A stretch of DNA of 64,000 bases from CAVSDF01 sp963726715 (GCA_963726715.1 CAVSDF010000010.1:124001-188000); one strand, 5' to 3'. Shown: positions 45,691 through 55,266, numbered from the stretch's first letter. Notes: a model not told the origin generated them from the sequence alone. Numbers and translations are program-made.

Positions 45691-45776
45691 GGTCAGCGCA
45701 GCAGGCGGCGGAGGTCGGGGTGATCGACGAGGCGGCGGAGGAGGTCGTCGTCGCGGACGCTCTGGCGGTCGACGAG
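45691..45776 (+). repeat. Right copy of the 86-bp repeat (native TPR gene 3' end)
   Basis: Pairs with 44147-44232; the two copies bracket the TonB-domain gene. It includes the TPR gene's stop codon. Confidence 0.8.
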
Positions 45777-46502
45777 GCCGCGCGTGGCGGCGCGGGCGAG
45801 GACGGCGGCGGCCGCATCGTCTTGCTGCTGAAGCACGAGCACGCGAGCGAGTTGCAGGTGCGCGGCGGGCATCGACGGGCCCTGCTGCGCGGCGATGCGC
45901 GCGAAGGCCTCGGCGCGGTCGAGGTCGCCGAGTTCGGCGGCGTTCCACGAGAGCCGGACGTGGAGCGCGGCGTCGCGGACGGCGGTGCGGGCGGCGCGGT
46001 CGAGCGCGGCGAGGGCACGTGGGCGGTCGCCGGAGCGGCGGGCGGCTTCGGTGACGAGCAGCAGCACCTCGGCGTCGCCGGGGGCGAGGCGGTCGGCGGC
46101 GGCGGCGTCGGCGAGGGCGTCGGCGGGGCGGTTCTGGGCGAGGAGGACGTGCGCGCGAAGGCGGAGGGCCTCGACATCATCCGGGCGGGCGTCGAGGATG
46201 CGGTCGAGGCGGGCTTTGGCTTCGAGGAGGCTCGCGCCGCTGCGGAAGGCCATCTCCGCCCGCTGCAACTCCCGCGCAACGCCCGACGGCCGGCCCGGCG
46301 ACGGCCGTACCGCGCGCACGGCGGGGCGCTCGGACGGCGGCGGCGACGCCTGGCCACGCTGCGGCTGTCCCCACGGCGTCGTCGGCTGCGCGCGCACGCC
46401 CGGCGGGGCGACGACCGCGCAGAAGGCCAGCGAGGCGAGCAGGACACGCAGGCGCACGGGGAGGGGGCGGAGACGCGAAACGACGGAGGGGCGGCAGGGC
46501 AT
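45693..46502 (-). CDS. Secreted tetratricopeptide-repeat protein
   Basis: 269 residues from ATG 46502. The signal peptide ends near GVRAQ (about 37), with a Pro-rich linker to about 70. TPR-like helical hairpins follow: GASLLEAKARLDRILDARPD, VEALRLRAHVLLAQNRPADA, AEVLLLVTEAARRSGDRPRA, AALHVRLSWNAAELGDLDRA, AAHLQLARVLVLQQQDDAAA. Such proteins scaffold envelope complexes. The C-terminus DLLRRLVDHPDLRRLLR is duplicated at 44147-44232. It is divergent from coaX. Confidence 0.8.
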   Translation of the reverse strand: MPCRPSVVSRLRPLPVRLRVLLASLAFCAVVAPPGVRAQPTTPWGQPQRGQASPPPSERPAVRAVRPSPGRPSGVARELQRAEMAFRSGASLLEAKARLDRILDARPDDVEALRLRAHVLLAQNRPADALADAAAADRLAPGDAEVLLLVTEAARRSGDRPRALAALDRAARTAVRDAALHVRLSWNAAELGDLDRAEAFARIAAQQGPSMPAAHLQLARVLVLQQQDDAAAAVLARAATRGLVDRQSVRDDDLLRRLVDHPDLRRLLR

Positions 46503-46640
46503 TCCCGCACCGGCCCCAAAGATCGTTCCCCGAGCGTCTGGGCCGATGCGTTGACGCCGCGCCGCGCGCCCTCGTCCCCTCACCCTCTCTCCATCTCCTC
46601 ACACCCCGCGGCGCCTCGCCGGACGGCACACGCGCAGACG

Positions 46641-46648
46641 TAGCTTGC
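46641..46648 (+). promoter_or_regulatory. -7-like element TAGCTTGC directly before coaX
   Basis: TAGCTTGC ends 5 nt before the coaX ATG. With the usual 5-7 nt from -7 box to start of transcription, the mRNA would begin at or within the start codon, that is, leaderless. Confidence 0.5.
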
Positions 46649-46653
46649 CGCCT

Positions 46654-47439
46654 ATGCAGGTTCTCGCGCTCGACATCGGCAACTCCGCCGTCAAAGGCGC
46701 CCTCGTCGGCCCCGACGATGCCGTCGCGCACGCCTTCCGCGTCGCCCACGACACGCCCGGCGCCGACGCCGCCCTCCGCGCCTGCCTCGCCGCCCTGCCC
46801 CGCGCGGACGCCGTCGCCATCGCCTCCGTCGTGCCCGCGCGCACCGACACCATCGCCCGCGCCGCCGCCGACGCAACCGGCCGCACGCCCCTCGCCGTCC
46901 ACGCGGGACTCCGGTGGCCGTTCACGATCGGCTACGCCACGCCCCACACCCTCGGCGCCGACCGCCTCGCCGCCGTCTGCGGCGCCCTCGCTCTGGATGC
47001 GTCTGGATGCGTCGTCGGCGCATCGCCGCTCGTCGTCGTCGATGCCGGAACGGCAGTGACCGTCGAGGCGGTCGGCGTGTCGGCATCGGGAGGCGCGGTG
47101 TATCTCGGCGGCGGCATCGCGCCCGGTCCGGTACTGATGGCGGCGGCGCTCGCGCGCGGCACGGCGCAGCTCCCGGCGCTCGACCTGGCGCCGCGCCTCC
47201 CCGGCGCCATCGGCCGCTCGACCGCAGGCGCCATCGAGGCGGGCGTGCTGCACGTCTTCGCCCACGGTGTCGCGGGCCTCGTCGCCGCCACGCGGCACGC
47301 CCTCGCCCCGGACGCCCCCGAGCGCGTCGCCGTCGTCACGACGGGCGGATGGGCGCCGATGCTCGCTGCTGCCCATCCCCTGTTCGCCGACGTGCGCCCG
47401 CACCTCGTGCTGGTCGGCATCGCCCGCGCGGCGCGGTGA
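46654..47439 (+). CDS. coaX: Type III pantothenate kinase
   Basis: 261 residues, the usual length. CoaX phosphorylates pantothenate in the first step of coenzyme A synthesis and is K+-dependent and feedback-resistant. The phosphate-1 motif is LALDIGNSAVKGALVG at residues 4-19. GADRLAAVCGALAL (near 108) contains the pantothenate-binding Asp/Arg. LVVVDAGTAVTVEAV (near 130) is the phosphate-2 motif, and YLGGGIAPGPVLMAAALA follows. ATG 46654 is chosen because the conserved DIGNS begins 5 residues later. A promoter-like box lies immediately upstream. Confidence 0.95.
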   Translation: MQVLALDIGNSAVKGALVGPDDAVAHAFRVAHDTPGADAALRACLAALPRADAVAIASVVPARTDTIARAAADATGRTPLAVHAGLRWPFTIGYATPHTLGADRLAAVCGALALDASGCVVGASPLVVVDAGTAVTVEAVGVSASGGAVYLGGGIAPGPVLMAAALARGTAQLPALDLAPRLPGAIGRSTAGAIEAGVLHVFAHGVAGLVAATRHALAPDAPERVAVVTTGGWAPMLAAAHPLFADVRPHLVLVGIARAAR

Positions 47440-47458
47440 CGCCCGGCCACCGGGACGC

Positions 47459-48074
47459 TCACCGCTCCACTCGCTGCCCCCACCGCCATGCCTCCGCGAG
47501 CACGGGGTAGGCGCGCACCCAGCAGAACACGAAGGCGACGAGCGAGGCGCCGTAGCCGAGCCGGTGAGGGGCACCCACCGCGTTGCCTCCGCCGGAAGCG
47601 ACCCACGGGCGCATAGGCGCGCAGCACGAGCGAGGCCGAGCAGCACGAAGGCGACGAACTTGGAGGCCCCGTAGAGCCCACGCGACGTACGGCACTGCAC
47701 GAGGGCCTGCGCGAGGGGCGAGGTGGTGGCCTTGAACGGCTCCACGCCCTGCGCCACCATCACGCCGCGCAGGCTGTCGGTGAGCACGCCGCGCGGCAGG
47801 ATGAGCAGCGGAATCCAGATGGGGATGAGGCCCAGATGCGCGAACACCACCCACAGCACCAGCTCCACGATCCGGTCGCTCGCGATGTCGAGCACCGAGC
47901 CGAGCAGCGACGTCTCGCCGAGGCGCCGCGCCACCATGCCGTCCACGGAGTCCAGCCGAGCAGCACGCACCAGCAGCCCGAGCGCCGCGGCGACGCCCCG
48001 GGGGGCGGCAGGTAGAACAGGCCGACGACGAACGCCAGCAGCGGCAAGCGCGCAAGGGTGATAGCGTTGGCCAC
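47459..48074 (-). CDS. CDP-alcohol phosphatidyltransferase, several frameshifts
   Basis: GTG 48074 begins MANAITLARLPLLAFVVGLF. After a shift the signature continues as SVDGMVARRLGETSLLGSVL then DIASD, matching D-G-x2-A-R-x8-G-x3-D-x3-D of CDP-alcohol phosphotransferases. Helices LGLIPIWIPLLILPRGVLTD and GLYGASKFVAFVLLG follow. The C-terminus YGASLVAFVFCWVRAYPVLA lies in a third frame. The family makes phospholipids in the inner membrane, for example phosphatidylglycerol phosphate from CDP-diacylglycerol; which alcohol is used here is unclear. Total length of about 205 codons is normal, so the shifts look like sequence errors. Confidence 0.75.
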
Positions 48075-48099
48075 GGGCAGGCAAGCGAAGGAGTGATCT

Positions 48100-48107
48100 G
48101 CAAACTA
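48100..48107 (-). promoter_or_regulatory. -7-like element TAGTTTGC for the CDP-alcohol transferase gene
   Basis: TAGTTTGC on the minus strand, 25 nt before GTG 48074. Confidence 0.45.
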
Positions 48108-48238
48108 CGGACGCGTTCGACCTCCGTCCCCGACCGAACCCGGGCCGCCACGGGCGGGCCCACCCCACCCGGCTCGCCCGAAGGTCCCGCTGGCGCGCCC
48201 CCGGCCCGCAGCGCGCCCGCCATGCGGGGCCCGCAGGG

Positions 48239-49629
48239 TCATCCGGCGAGGAGTTCGGCCTTGAAGCGCTCGGCGAGGGCGTTGGCGGCGTCGTCGGTGG
48301 GGGCTTCGGCGTAGACGCGCAGGATGGGCTCGGTGTTGGACGCGCGCACGTGCACCCAGCCGTCGGCGAGGTCCACCTTCACGCCGTCGAGGGTCGAGAC
48401 GCCCCGCACGCCCTCCCCTCCGTTCGCGTAGCGCTCGGCGAGGGCCGCGAGCAGCGCCTTCGCGTCGAGGCCCTCGATGGAGAGCTTGTGCTTGGCGATG
48501 CGGTAGTCCGGCAGGTCGGCGACCCAGTGCGAAAGCGACTGCCCGGTGGTGGCGAGGTGGCTGAGGATCAGCGCGGTGCCCACGAGCGCGTCGCGGCCGT
48601 GGTGCAGGTCCGGCAGGATCACGCCGCCGTTGCCCTCGCCGCCGAGCATCGCGCCGACCTCGTGCATCCGCCCGACGACGTTGATCTCGCCCACGGCGCT
48701 GCGGTACGTCTCTTCGCCGTAGCGCGCGGCCACGTCCTCGATGGCGCGGCTCGACGAGAGGTTGGTGACGAACGGACCGCGACTTCACGCGCCACAGCAT
48801 GTCGGCCGCGAGCACCTGCGTGAGCTCCTCGGAGACGTACGCGCCGCCGTCGGCGACGAAGGCGAGGCGGTCGACGTCCGGGTCCACGACCAGGCCGAGA
48901 TCCGCCCCAGACGTGCGCACTTCGCCCGTGATGCCGGTGAGGTTCTCCGGGAGCGGCTCGGGGTTGTGGGCGAAGAGGCCGTTCGGCTCTCCGTTGAGCA
49001 CCGTCACGTCCGTCACGCCGAGGCGCTCCAGCAGGCGGGGCAGGGCGATGCCGCCGACCGAGTTGATGCCGTCCACGACGACCCGGAAGCCGCGCCGGGC
49101 GATGGCCTCGCGGTCGATGAAGCCGAGGTCGAGGATCTTGTCGATGTGGGCGTCGAGGAGGTCCTTCTGCGCGAACGTGCCGAGGGGCCTGGTAGCCGAC
49201 CGTCTCGGCCTCCGACGCGTCGGCGAGGGCGATGACCTCGGCGGCCTGCTCCGGGCTGAGGAATTCGCCCGTCTCGTTGAGGAGCTTGAGCGCGTTCCAT
49301 TCGGCCGGGTTGTGGCTGGCGGAGAGGATGATGCCCCCCGAGGCGCCCTCCAGCAGCACGCCCATCTCGACGGTCGGCGTGGTGGCGAGGCCCGCGTCGA
49401 GCACGTCGCAGCCCACCGACTGGAGCGTCGCGGCCACGAGGCGGGCGCAGACCTCGCCCGTCACCCGCGCGTCGCGGCCCACGACCACGAGCGGGCGCCG
49501 TCCGGCAGCGAGGGCGCGGCGGCGCGTCCACGTCCCGTAGGCCCCGGCGAAGCGAACGATCGTGGCGGCGTCGAGGCCGGCCCCGAAGATGCCGCGCACG
49601 CCGGAGATGGTGACCATGAGGGTTTTCAT
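48239..49629 (-). CDS. Phosphohexomutase (phosphoglucosamine/phosphomannomutase family), frameshifted
   Basis: About 463 codons spread over three frames. First: MKTLMVTISGVRGIFGAGLD, then the phosphoserine loop IILSASHNPAEWNALKLLN. Second: DGINSVGGIALPRLLERLG and the metal loop LVVDPDVDRLAFVADG. Third: sugar loop LGGEGNGGVILPDLHHGRD and phosphate loop VRASNTEPILRVYAEAP. All four family motifs are present. The enzyme moves phosphate between C1 and C6 of glucosamine, mannose or glucose phosphates for envelope sugars; the RASNTEP type is common among GlmM-like enzymes of Bacteroidota. At least two shifts (near 49190 and 48775) break the frame, most likely sequence errors. Confidence 0.85.
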
Positions 49630-49680
49630 GCGGAAGTGGAAAGAGTGCTGGGAAGAGCCGAAAGGGTGCAAGGGCCTGCC

Positions 49681-49690
49681 TGCAAACGTA
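49681..49690 (-). promoter_or_regulatory. -7 element TACGTTTG for the phosphohexomutase gene
   Basis: Exact TAnnTTTG (TACGTTTG) on the minus strand, about 53 nt before the ATG at 49629. It is the closest match to the Bacteroidota consensus in the window. Confidence 0.55.
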
Positions 49691-49871
49691 GCGGGCGATC
49701 CCCGGCGCGGTCGCGACCGGTACGGCAGCGGACGGGAGAGATCAACGGCCCCGACGGGGCGGCGTCGTCCGTCGCAGAATCGGCGGAGGACGGACGTGCC
49801 TGAACGCTTCATCGGAACCGGGCCAAAGGCCTTCCTGTTGGCCAAACCCGTCGCGATCCGCTGCCTCCGCC

Positions 49872-50863
49872 GTGCCTCGTCCCCGCCTCCGCCCTGACGT
49901 CCTCGCCGTCGCCCGCCCTGCCGCCCTTCGACGAGGCCGCACTTGGAGAGGCCGTCGAGGGCGACGTGTCGCCGAGCCGCTTCGTGCAGGCCGTACGCCC
50001 TCGCGCGTGCGCGACCTCGTGGCGCTCACCAAGCCGGAGATCACGCTCCTCGTGGCGCTCTCGGCGCTCGCGGGCTACGCGCTCGGCACGCCGCGCGGCG
50101 TGAACGGCCTCGAACTCTTCGGCCTCTCGTCGGCACGAGCCTCGCCAGCGCGGGCGGCGCGGTGTTCAACCACCTGCACGAGCGCGCCTTCGACGCGACG
50201 ATGCGGCGCACGGTGAACCGGCCGATCCCGTCCGGGCGCGTCGCGCCCGCCGACGGCGTACGGCGTCGGCGTCGGCCTCGTGCGCGGCGGGCGTCGGCGT
50301 GCTCTGCCCGACGACCAACTGGGCGACGGCGACGCCTCGCCCTCGCCACGGTCGTGCTCTACGTGTACGTCTACACGCCGCTCAAACGCCAGACGCCGCT
50401 CAACACGCTCGTCGGCACGTCCCCGGCGCGCTTCCCGCGCTCGGCGGCTACGTCGCCGCCACCGGCACTTCGGCGGCCTCGGCTGGGCGGCTTTCCTGCT
50501 GCTCGTGTTGCTGGCAGATGCCGCACTTCCTCTCGCTCGCGTGGATGTACCGCAAGGACTACACGCGCGGCGGCTTCGCGATGTCGACGCGCGACCGACG
50601 AGACGGGCACGCGCACCGCGCCTGTGGTCGTCGGCTTCACCGTGCTGACGGTCGCCGCGAGCGTGCTGCCGGTGGCGACGAACGGTTCGGCCGGGCTACG
50701 CTGCCTCGGTGCTCGTGCTCGGCGTGCTGACTTCCTGCTGCCCAGCGTCGGCTTCCTGCGCGCGAGCGCTCGAACCCGAATGCCAAGGCGCGTTCTGAAA
50801 GCGTCCGTGCTCTACGTGATGCTGCTCGTGCCGGTGCTCGCGCTGTTCGCGTGGGCGGGATGA
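49872..50863 (+). CDS. ctaB: Protoheme IX farnesyltransferase, many frameshifts
   Basis: UbiA-family prenyltransferase that farnesylates heme b to heme o for terminal oxidases. Pieces in different frames: DLVALTKPEITLLVALSALA, then LASAGGAVFNHLHERAFDAT and MRRTVNRPIPSGRV (the NxxxDxxxD prenyl-diphosphate site), VVLYVYVYTPLKRQTPLNTL, QMPHFLSLAWMYRKDYTRGG (the second site), TAPVVVGFTVLTVAASVLPV and SVLYVMLLVPVLALFAWAG. The order and spacing are those of an intact CtaB/CyoE of about 300 residues, but at least five single-base shifts interrupt it. The start GTG 49872 is uncertain; GTG 50007 is the alternative. The stop overlaps the next gene's ATG (ATGA). Confidence 0.85.
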
Positions 50864-52801
50864 GCGGCGCCGGGTCTTCCGACGATGTGGCATCTGCGCG
50901 CTGGCTGCGCCGCAGGCGATTTGCGCGATGGGTCTCGCGCATCGCTACGGCGGACGTCGAGGCGCTCGCGGCGTCCGTTTCGGTCGACGGAGGCGAGTTC
51001 GTCGGCGCTCGTCGGCCCCAACGGCGGCGGCAAGTCGACGCTCCTGCGCATCCTCTCGACGCTGCTCGGCCGGACGCGGGCGCGCGCTTTCGGTCGAAGG
51101 CGCTGACACGGCGCGCGCACCCGAGGCGTGCGGAGGTCGCTCGGCGTCGTCTTCCAGGCGCCCGCGCTCGACCCGCTGCTGACGGTCCGGGAGAACCTGC
51201 GCGCCGTCGCCGGACTGCACGGCATCGCGCGCCCGGACGCCGACGCGCGCATCGGCGAACTGTCGGAGTTGCTGGGCCTCGGCGATGATCCCCGACCGCC
51301 CATCCGGCGCCCTCTCCGGCGGGCAGCGCCGCCGCGCCGACCTCGCCCGCGGCCTCCTCCACCGCCCGCGCGTCCTGCTGCTCGACGAGCCGACGACCGC
51401 CCTCGACCCGCCCGCGCCGCGACGCGTTCTGGCCGCCCTCGCCACGCTCCGCCGCCGCGAGGGCCGTGACGGTGTTTGCCGCCACCCACCTGCTCGACGA
51501 AGCTGCGACCGCCGACCGCGTCCTCCTCCTCGACCGGGGCCGCGATCGTCGCCGACGGCGCGCCCGACGCCCTCTGCTCCGCCCTCGGCGCCGAAACCCT
51601 CGTCCTCACCCCTGCCGACCCCGCCGACACGGCTGCCCTCGCCGCTGCGCTCACATCGGGTGGATGGGCGTCTACGGTGGAAGGCGCCACCGTGCGCGTC
51701 GGCGCCGCTTCGCCGCGCGGGCTTCGCCCTCCGACAGGCTCAGGGCAGAACGCTCAGCCACCGATTACGGGGACGGAGTCCGGAGTCTTGTCGCTGCCGC
51801 TCCCCGCCGCGCTCGACGCTGCTGCCCGCGCAGGCATTGCGCTCGCCGAAGCCACGCTCCGGCGGCCGACGCTTGCCGACGTCTTTCGCACCCGCACCGC
51901 CGGGGAGGAGCCGCAGACGGCGCCACCAGCGGGCGCCGGACGGCCAGACGCTCTCGACGCCGACGCCGCGCGGCTGTCGGCGCTCTTTCCCCCGGCGGCT
52001 GAGCCGGTCGAGGCCCGTGCGAGGAATCGAGCAAACGCGCAGGCCTCTGGTCGCGCCGTGCGGGCGCTGTGGGCGCGCGACGTGACGGTGTTCGTGCGCG
52101 ACCGGGCGCGCGTCAGCTCGTCGCTCGCGCAGCCGCTCGCGTTCTGGTTGCTTCTCGCAGTGGGGTTCGGGCCGTCGTTTCGGCCGGGCGCTGGCGTCGC
52201 GGCCGGGGTGGGCTACGGCGCCTACCTCGTGCCGGGGACGCTCGCGCTCGTCGTCGTGATGACGGCCATCTTCGCCACGATCCACGTCGTCGAGGAGCGG
52301 CAGAGCGGGTTCTTGCAGGCGGCGCTCGTGGCACCGGTAGCGCGCGGCGTGCTCGCGCTCGGCCTCTCGGCGGGCGGCGCGACGCTCGGCGTGGCGCAGT
52401 CGGCGCTCTACGCCCTCGCGGCGCCGCTGATCGGCGTTTCGGCAGGCATCGGTGGATGGGCGGCGGCGCTCGCACTCGTCGTGCTCCTCGGCCTCGGCTT
52501 CACCGCGGTCGGCGTGGCGATGGCGTGGCGGCTCTCGACGACGCGCGCCTACCACGGCGTGATGATGGGCGTCCTCTTTCCACTCTGGGCGATTTCGGGC
52601 GCCGTTTTCCCGCTCGACACACTTCCGACGTGGGCACGGGCGGTCACGCTCGTCAACCCGCTCACCTACGCCGTCGAGGGCCTGCGCGGCGCCCTCGGCG
52701 GGGCCGCGACGCTCCCGCTCGCCCTGTGCCTCGCCGTCACCGCCGCCTTCTGCGCCGCCGCCCTTGCCCTCGCCGCCCGCGCGACGCGCCACGCGGCGTG
52801 A
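50860..52801 (+). CDS. ABC-2 exporter: ATP-binding and permease parts, apparently one polypeptide; ATPase half frameshifted
   Basis: The ATPase half is in pieces: LVGPNGGGKSTLLRILSTLL (Walker A), LGVVFQAPALDPLLTVRENL (Q-loop), GALSGGQRRRADLARGLLHR (signature), VLLLDEPTTALDPP (Walker B) and FAATHLLDEAATADRVLLLD (H-loop). From about 51545 one uninterrupted frame runs from the ATPase tail (PTLADVFRTRTAGEE) through a linker of about 70 residues into an ABC-2 permease with six helices (LPGTLALVVVMTAIFATIHV-like, then ISGAVFPLDTLPTWARAVTL and NPLTYAVEGLRGALGG). This looks like a DrrA-DrrB-type fusion; a GTG near 52059 could instead start a separate permease. Start ATG overlaps the ctaB stop. Confidence 0.78.
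51730..51755 (+). repeat. Dispersed-repeat-like segment inside the ABC coding sequence
   Basis: TCCGACAGGCTCAGGG resembles the common CTTCGACAGGCTCAGG repeat of many genomes. It is read in frame as PPTGSGQNA between the ATPase tail and the linker, without breaking the frame. Confidence 0.35.
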
Positions 52802-53104
52802 CCGATGAAGGTCCGGACCGGGCAGGACATGCCACACGAGGGTGTGACCGAGGCCGGAAGTCCATTCGTAGCGAAGGCTCTCCATGTAGCTTCCCGCAAT
52901 TCCGCGGGCGACATCAGGCCGGGTGCGGTCGATTGGCGCCTCGCCATCCCAACCCCCATTCCTGCGTCGGTGGTGGTGTGTTGTCGCGGTCACGATGCCT
53001 TCCACAACGCTCCTGGAAGCGCTACCCTTGTCGTCCCCACATCCCGCGCCGCCCCACCCGGACGCCTGCCGACCCGTCCGGCGGCTTCCGGAGGCGCTCC
53101 TGCC
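52802..53104. other. Intergenic stretch of 303 nt before the nuclease gene
   Basis: The plus-strand frame of the nuclease is open through this stretch, but its translation lacks any domain and the signal peptide starts at 53105. The minus strand is also open without recognisable content. A TAGCTTCC box at about 52887 could be a distant promoter. Confidence 0.4.
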
Positions 53105-55090
53105 GTGCTCCATCGCATCTTCCTCGGAGGCGTCCTCGCCGCCGCGCTCGCCCTCGCTCCGTCCGCTCAGGCGCAGACCTACCGCACACTCGTGCCCGGC
53201 AAGACCGGCCTCGAACTGCGCGACTCGCTGCGCCTGCGCTTCACGCCCGCCTCGGTCTTCACCTACGACCGCGCCCGCGACACGCTCTTCTCGGTCGTCG
53301 ACGACGGCGACCGGCGCATCGTCAGCGATGTCTACGCCGGGCGCATCATCGACATCCCGATCGGCGCCGACCCGACGATCGCGGCCTGCAACGGCGACCG
53401 CGACAACAGCACCTCGTCGTGCTCGAACAGCCGGACGATCAACGCCGAGCACGCGTGGCCGCAGAGCTTCGGCGCCGCCAACGTGCCGCAGCGCTCGGAC
53501 ATGCACCATCTGTACCCGGCCCGCGGGGACGTCAACTCGGCGCGCAACAACAACCCGTACGGCCAATTTCCCTACACGAGCGCCTCGTCGCTCTACCTCG
53601 ACACGCTCACCTTCACGCCCGCGAGCCTCGGCACGCGCATCGCCGACAGCCTCGCGTACTCGGCCTTCCGGAGCGGCGTCTTCATGCCCCGCGCCATCGT
53701 TCGCGGGGACCTCGCGCGCAGCATCTTCTACTTCCGCACCATCTACGCCGACACCGCAACGGCGCGCCCGGAGCGCGTCGCGTTCTTCGAGGGGATGAAG
53801 GCGACGCTGCTTGCGTGGCACCGCGCAGACCCGCCGAGCGCCGCCGAGCAGGCCCGCAGCCAGCGCGTCGCCTTCTTCCAGGGCCGCGACAACCCCTTCG
53901 TGCTCGACACGAGCCTCGTCGCCCGCGCCTTCTTCGACGGATCGAGCGGCGCCCAGACCGCCGTCCTCGCGTGGGTCGCTCGTGAGGGCATCGCCTCCGA
54001 AGGTGGCCTCGCCACGGCCCGCGTGCGCGTGGCGACGAGCGACGGCCTGCCGCTCGTGGCCTCCGCAGGCGCCGCGCTCGTGCTCGCCCCCGACCGCAGC
54101 ACCGCGACTGCCGCCGACTTCGGCGCGCTCCCTGCGTCGGTGACGTTCGCGGCGGGCGCCGCCTCCGGATCGACCGTCGCGCTCGAATTCCGTCCGGTCG
54201 TCGATGGCGTCGATGAGGGCGCCGAACGCGCGGTGTTTGCCCTCCGCCGGGCCGTCGGGGCAAGTGTCGGGGCGGATTCGACGTTCGCGCTCACGATCTC
54301 CGAGCCGGGTGGCGCGGGCAGCGGCACCGACCTGTTCATCTCGGAATATGTCGAGGGGACGTCGAACAACAAGGCTGTCGAGCTTTTCAACGCCTCCTCT
54401 CGCACCATCGACCTCTCCGCCGACGCGTACGTCATCCAGTTCTACTTCAACGGCTCGGCGACGGCGGGCGCGGCGATCTCGCTGAGCGGGACGGTCGCGC
54501 CGGGGCAGACGTTCGTGCTCGCGCACCCGAGCGCCGCCGCCGAGGTCCTCGCCGTCGCGCAGCAGACGCAGGGCGGCGCGTGGTTCAACGGCAACGACGC
54601 CGTCGCCCTCCGCAAAGGCGGCGCGAGCGGCACGCTCCTCGACGTCCTCGGGCAGATCGGCAACGACCCCGGCGTCGAGTGGGGCGTCGGCCTCGCCAGC
54701 ACCACCGACAACACGCTCCGCCGCCGCCCCGAGATCACCCACGGCGACACGACCCCGGACGACGCCTTCGACCCGGCGACCGAGTACGAGGGCTTTGCGA
54801 CGAACACCTTCTCCGGCCTCGGCGGGCTTGGAAGCCACCTCTACAGCGGCAGCTTCGTCGCCGCCGCGCCCCCGGTCCGCCTCGCCGCGACCGACGTGCG
54901 GATCGTCCCGAACCCCGCCCGCGGCCTCGCCCGCATCGACGGGCTCGACCGCGCGGCTGACATCGTCGACCTCCTCGGCCGCGTCGTCGGCCGCGCCGTC
55001 CCCGGCGAGCGCCTCGACGTGAGCGGCTGGGCGCCCGGCCTCTACATCATCCTCGCCGAGCGCCCGCAGCCGTTCCTCGTGGCGCGGTGA
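53105..55090 (+). CDS. Secreted endonuclease I-type nuclease with lamin-tail domain and T9SS signal
   Basis: 661 residues from GTG 53105, where a signal peptide begins (VLHRIFLGGVLAAALALAPS, cut near AQAQ). The nuclease domain (about 25-270) has the endonuclease I motifs INAEHAWPQSFGAANVPQRS and DMHHLYPARGDVNSARNNNP then YGQFP, with catalytic His and metal Asn. A Calx-beta-like region (about 300-400) with VALEFRPVVDGVDEGAERAV follows. A lamin-tail domain (about 410-560) starts DLFISEYVEGTSNNKAVELF. The C-terminus RIVPNPARGLARI...GLYIILAE is a T9SS type A signal. It is an extracellular or surface-attached DNase/RNase, perhaps for nutrient scavenging or biofilm DNA. Confidence 0.9.
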   Translation: MLHRIFLGGVLAAALALAPSAQAQTYRTLVPGKTGLELRDSLRLRFTPASVFTYDRARDTLFSVVDDGDRRIVSDVYAGRIIDIPIGADPTIAACNGDRDNSTSSCSNSRTINAEHAWPQSFGAANVPQRSDMHHLYPARGDVNSARNNNPYGQFPYTSASSLYLDTLTFTPASLGTRIADSLAYSAFRSGVFMPRAIVRGDLARSIFYFRTIYADTATARPERVAFFEGMKATLLAWHRADPPSAAEQARSQRVAFFQGRDNPFVLDTSLVARAFFDGSSGAQTAVLAWVAREGIASEGGLATARVRVATSDGLPLVASAGAALVLAPDRSTATAADFGALPASVTFAAGAASGSTVALEFRPVVDGVDEGAERAVFALRRAVGASVGADSTFALTISEPGGAGSGTDLFISEYVEGTSNNKAVELFNASSRTIDLSADAYVIQFYFNGSATAGAAISLSGTVAPGQTFVLAHPSAAAEVLAVAQQTQGGAWFNGNDAVALRKGGASGTLLDVLGQIGNDPGVEWGVGLASTTDNTLRRRPEITHGDTTPDDAFDPATEYEGFATNTFSGLGGLGSHLYSGSFVAAAPPVRLAATDVRIVPNPARGLARIDGLDRAADIVDLLGRVVGRAVPGERLDVSGWAPGLYIILAERPQPFLVAR

Positions 55091-55130
55091 CGGGGAACGG
55101 TGGACGTGGTGATGGCGGGGTGCGGGGGGC

Positions 55131-55159
55131 GTAGAGACGCATCGGCGATGCGTCTCTAC
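55131..55159. repeat. REP-like palindrome, copy 2
   Basis: Same 29-bp palindrome as at 1700-1728, with centre GGC (arms GTAGAGACGCATC and GATGCGTCTCTAC). Confidence 0.75.
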
Positions 55160-55237
55160 CATGCGCCGCGCCTGCCACCGTCGGACGGATGACGACCGCG
55201 CGGGTGCGGGTCCCGTGGTCGCAGGTCCATCGGGGGC

Positions 55238-55266
55238 GTAGAGACGCATCGGCGATGCGTCTCTAC
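55238..55266. repeat. REP-like palindrome, copy 3
   Basis: Identical to the copy at 55131, 78 nt further on. Paired copies with a short spacer are typical of REP clusters. Confidence 0.75.

Noticed and set aside
55131..55266. CRISPR-like array from the two GTAGAGACGC palindromes
   Set aside because: Only two units here, fully palindromic, with a third unit 53 kb away and no cas genes; REP-like repeats fit better.
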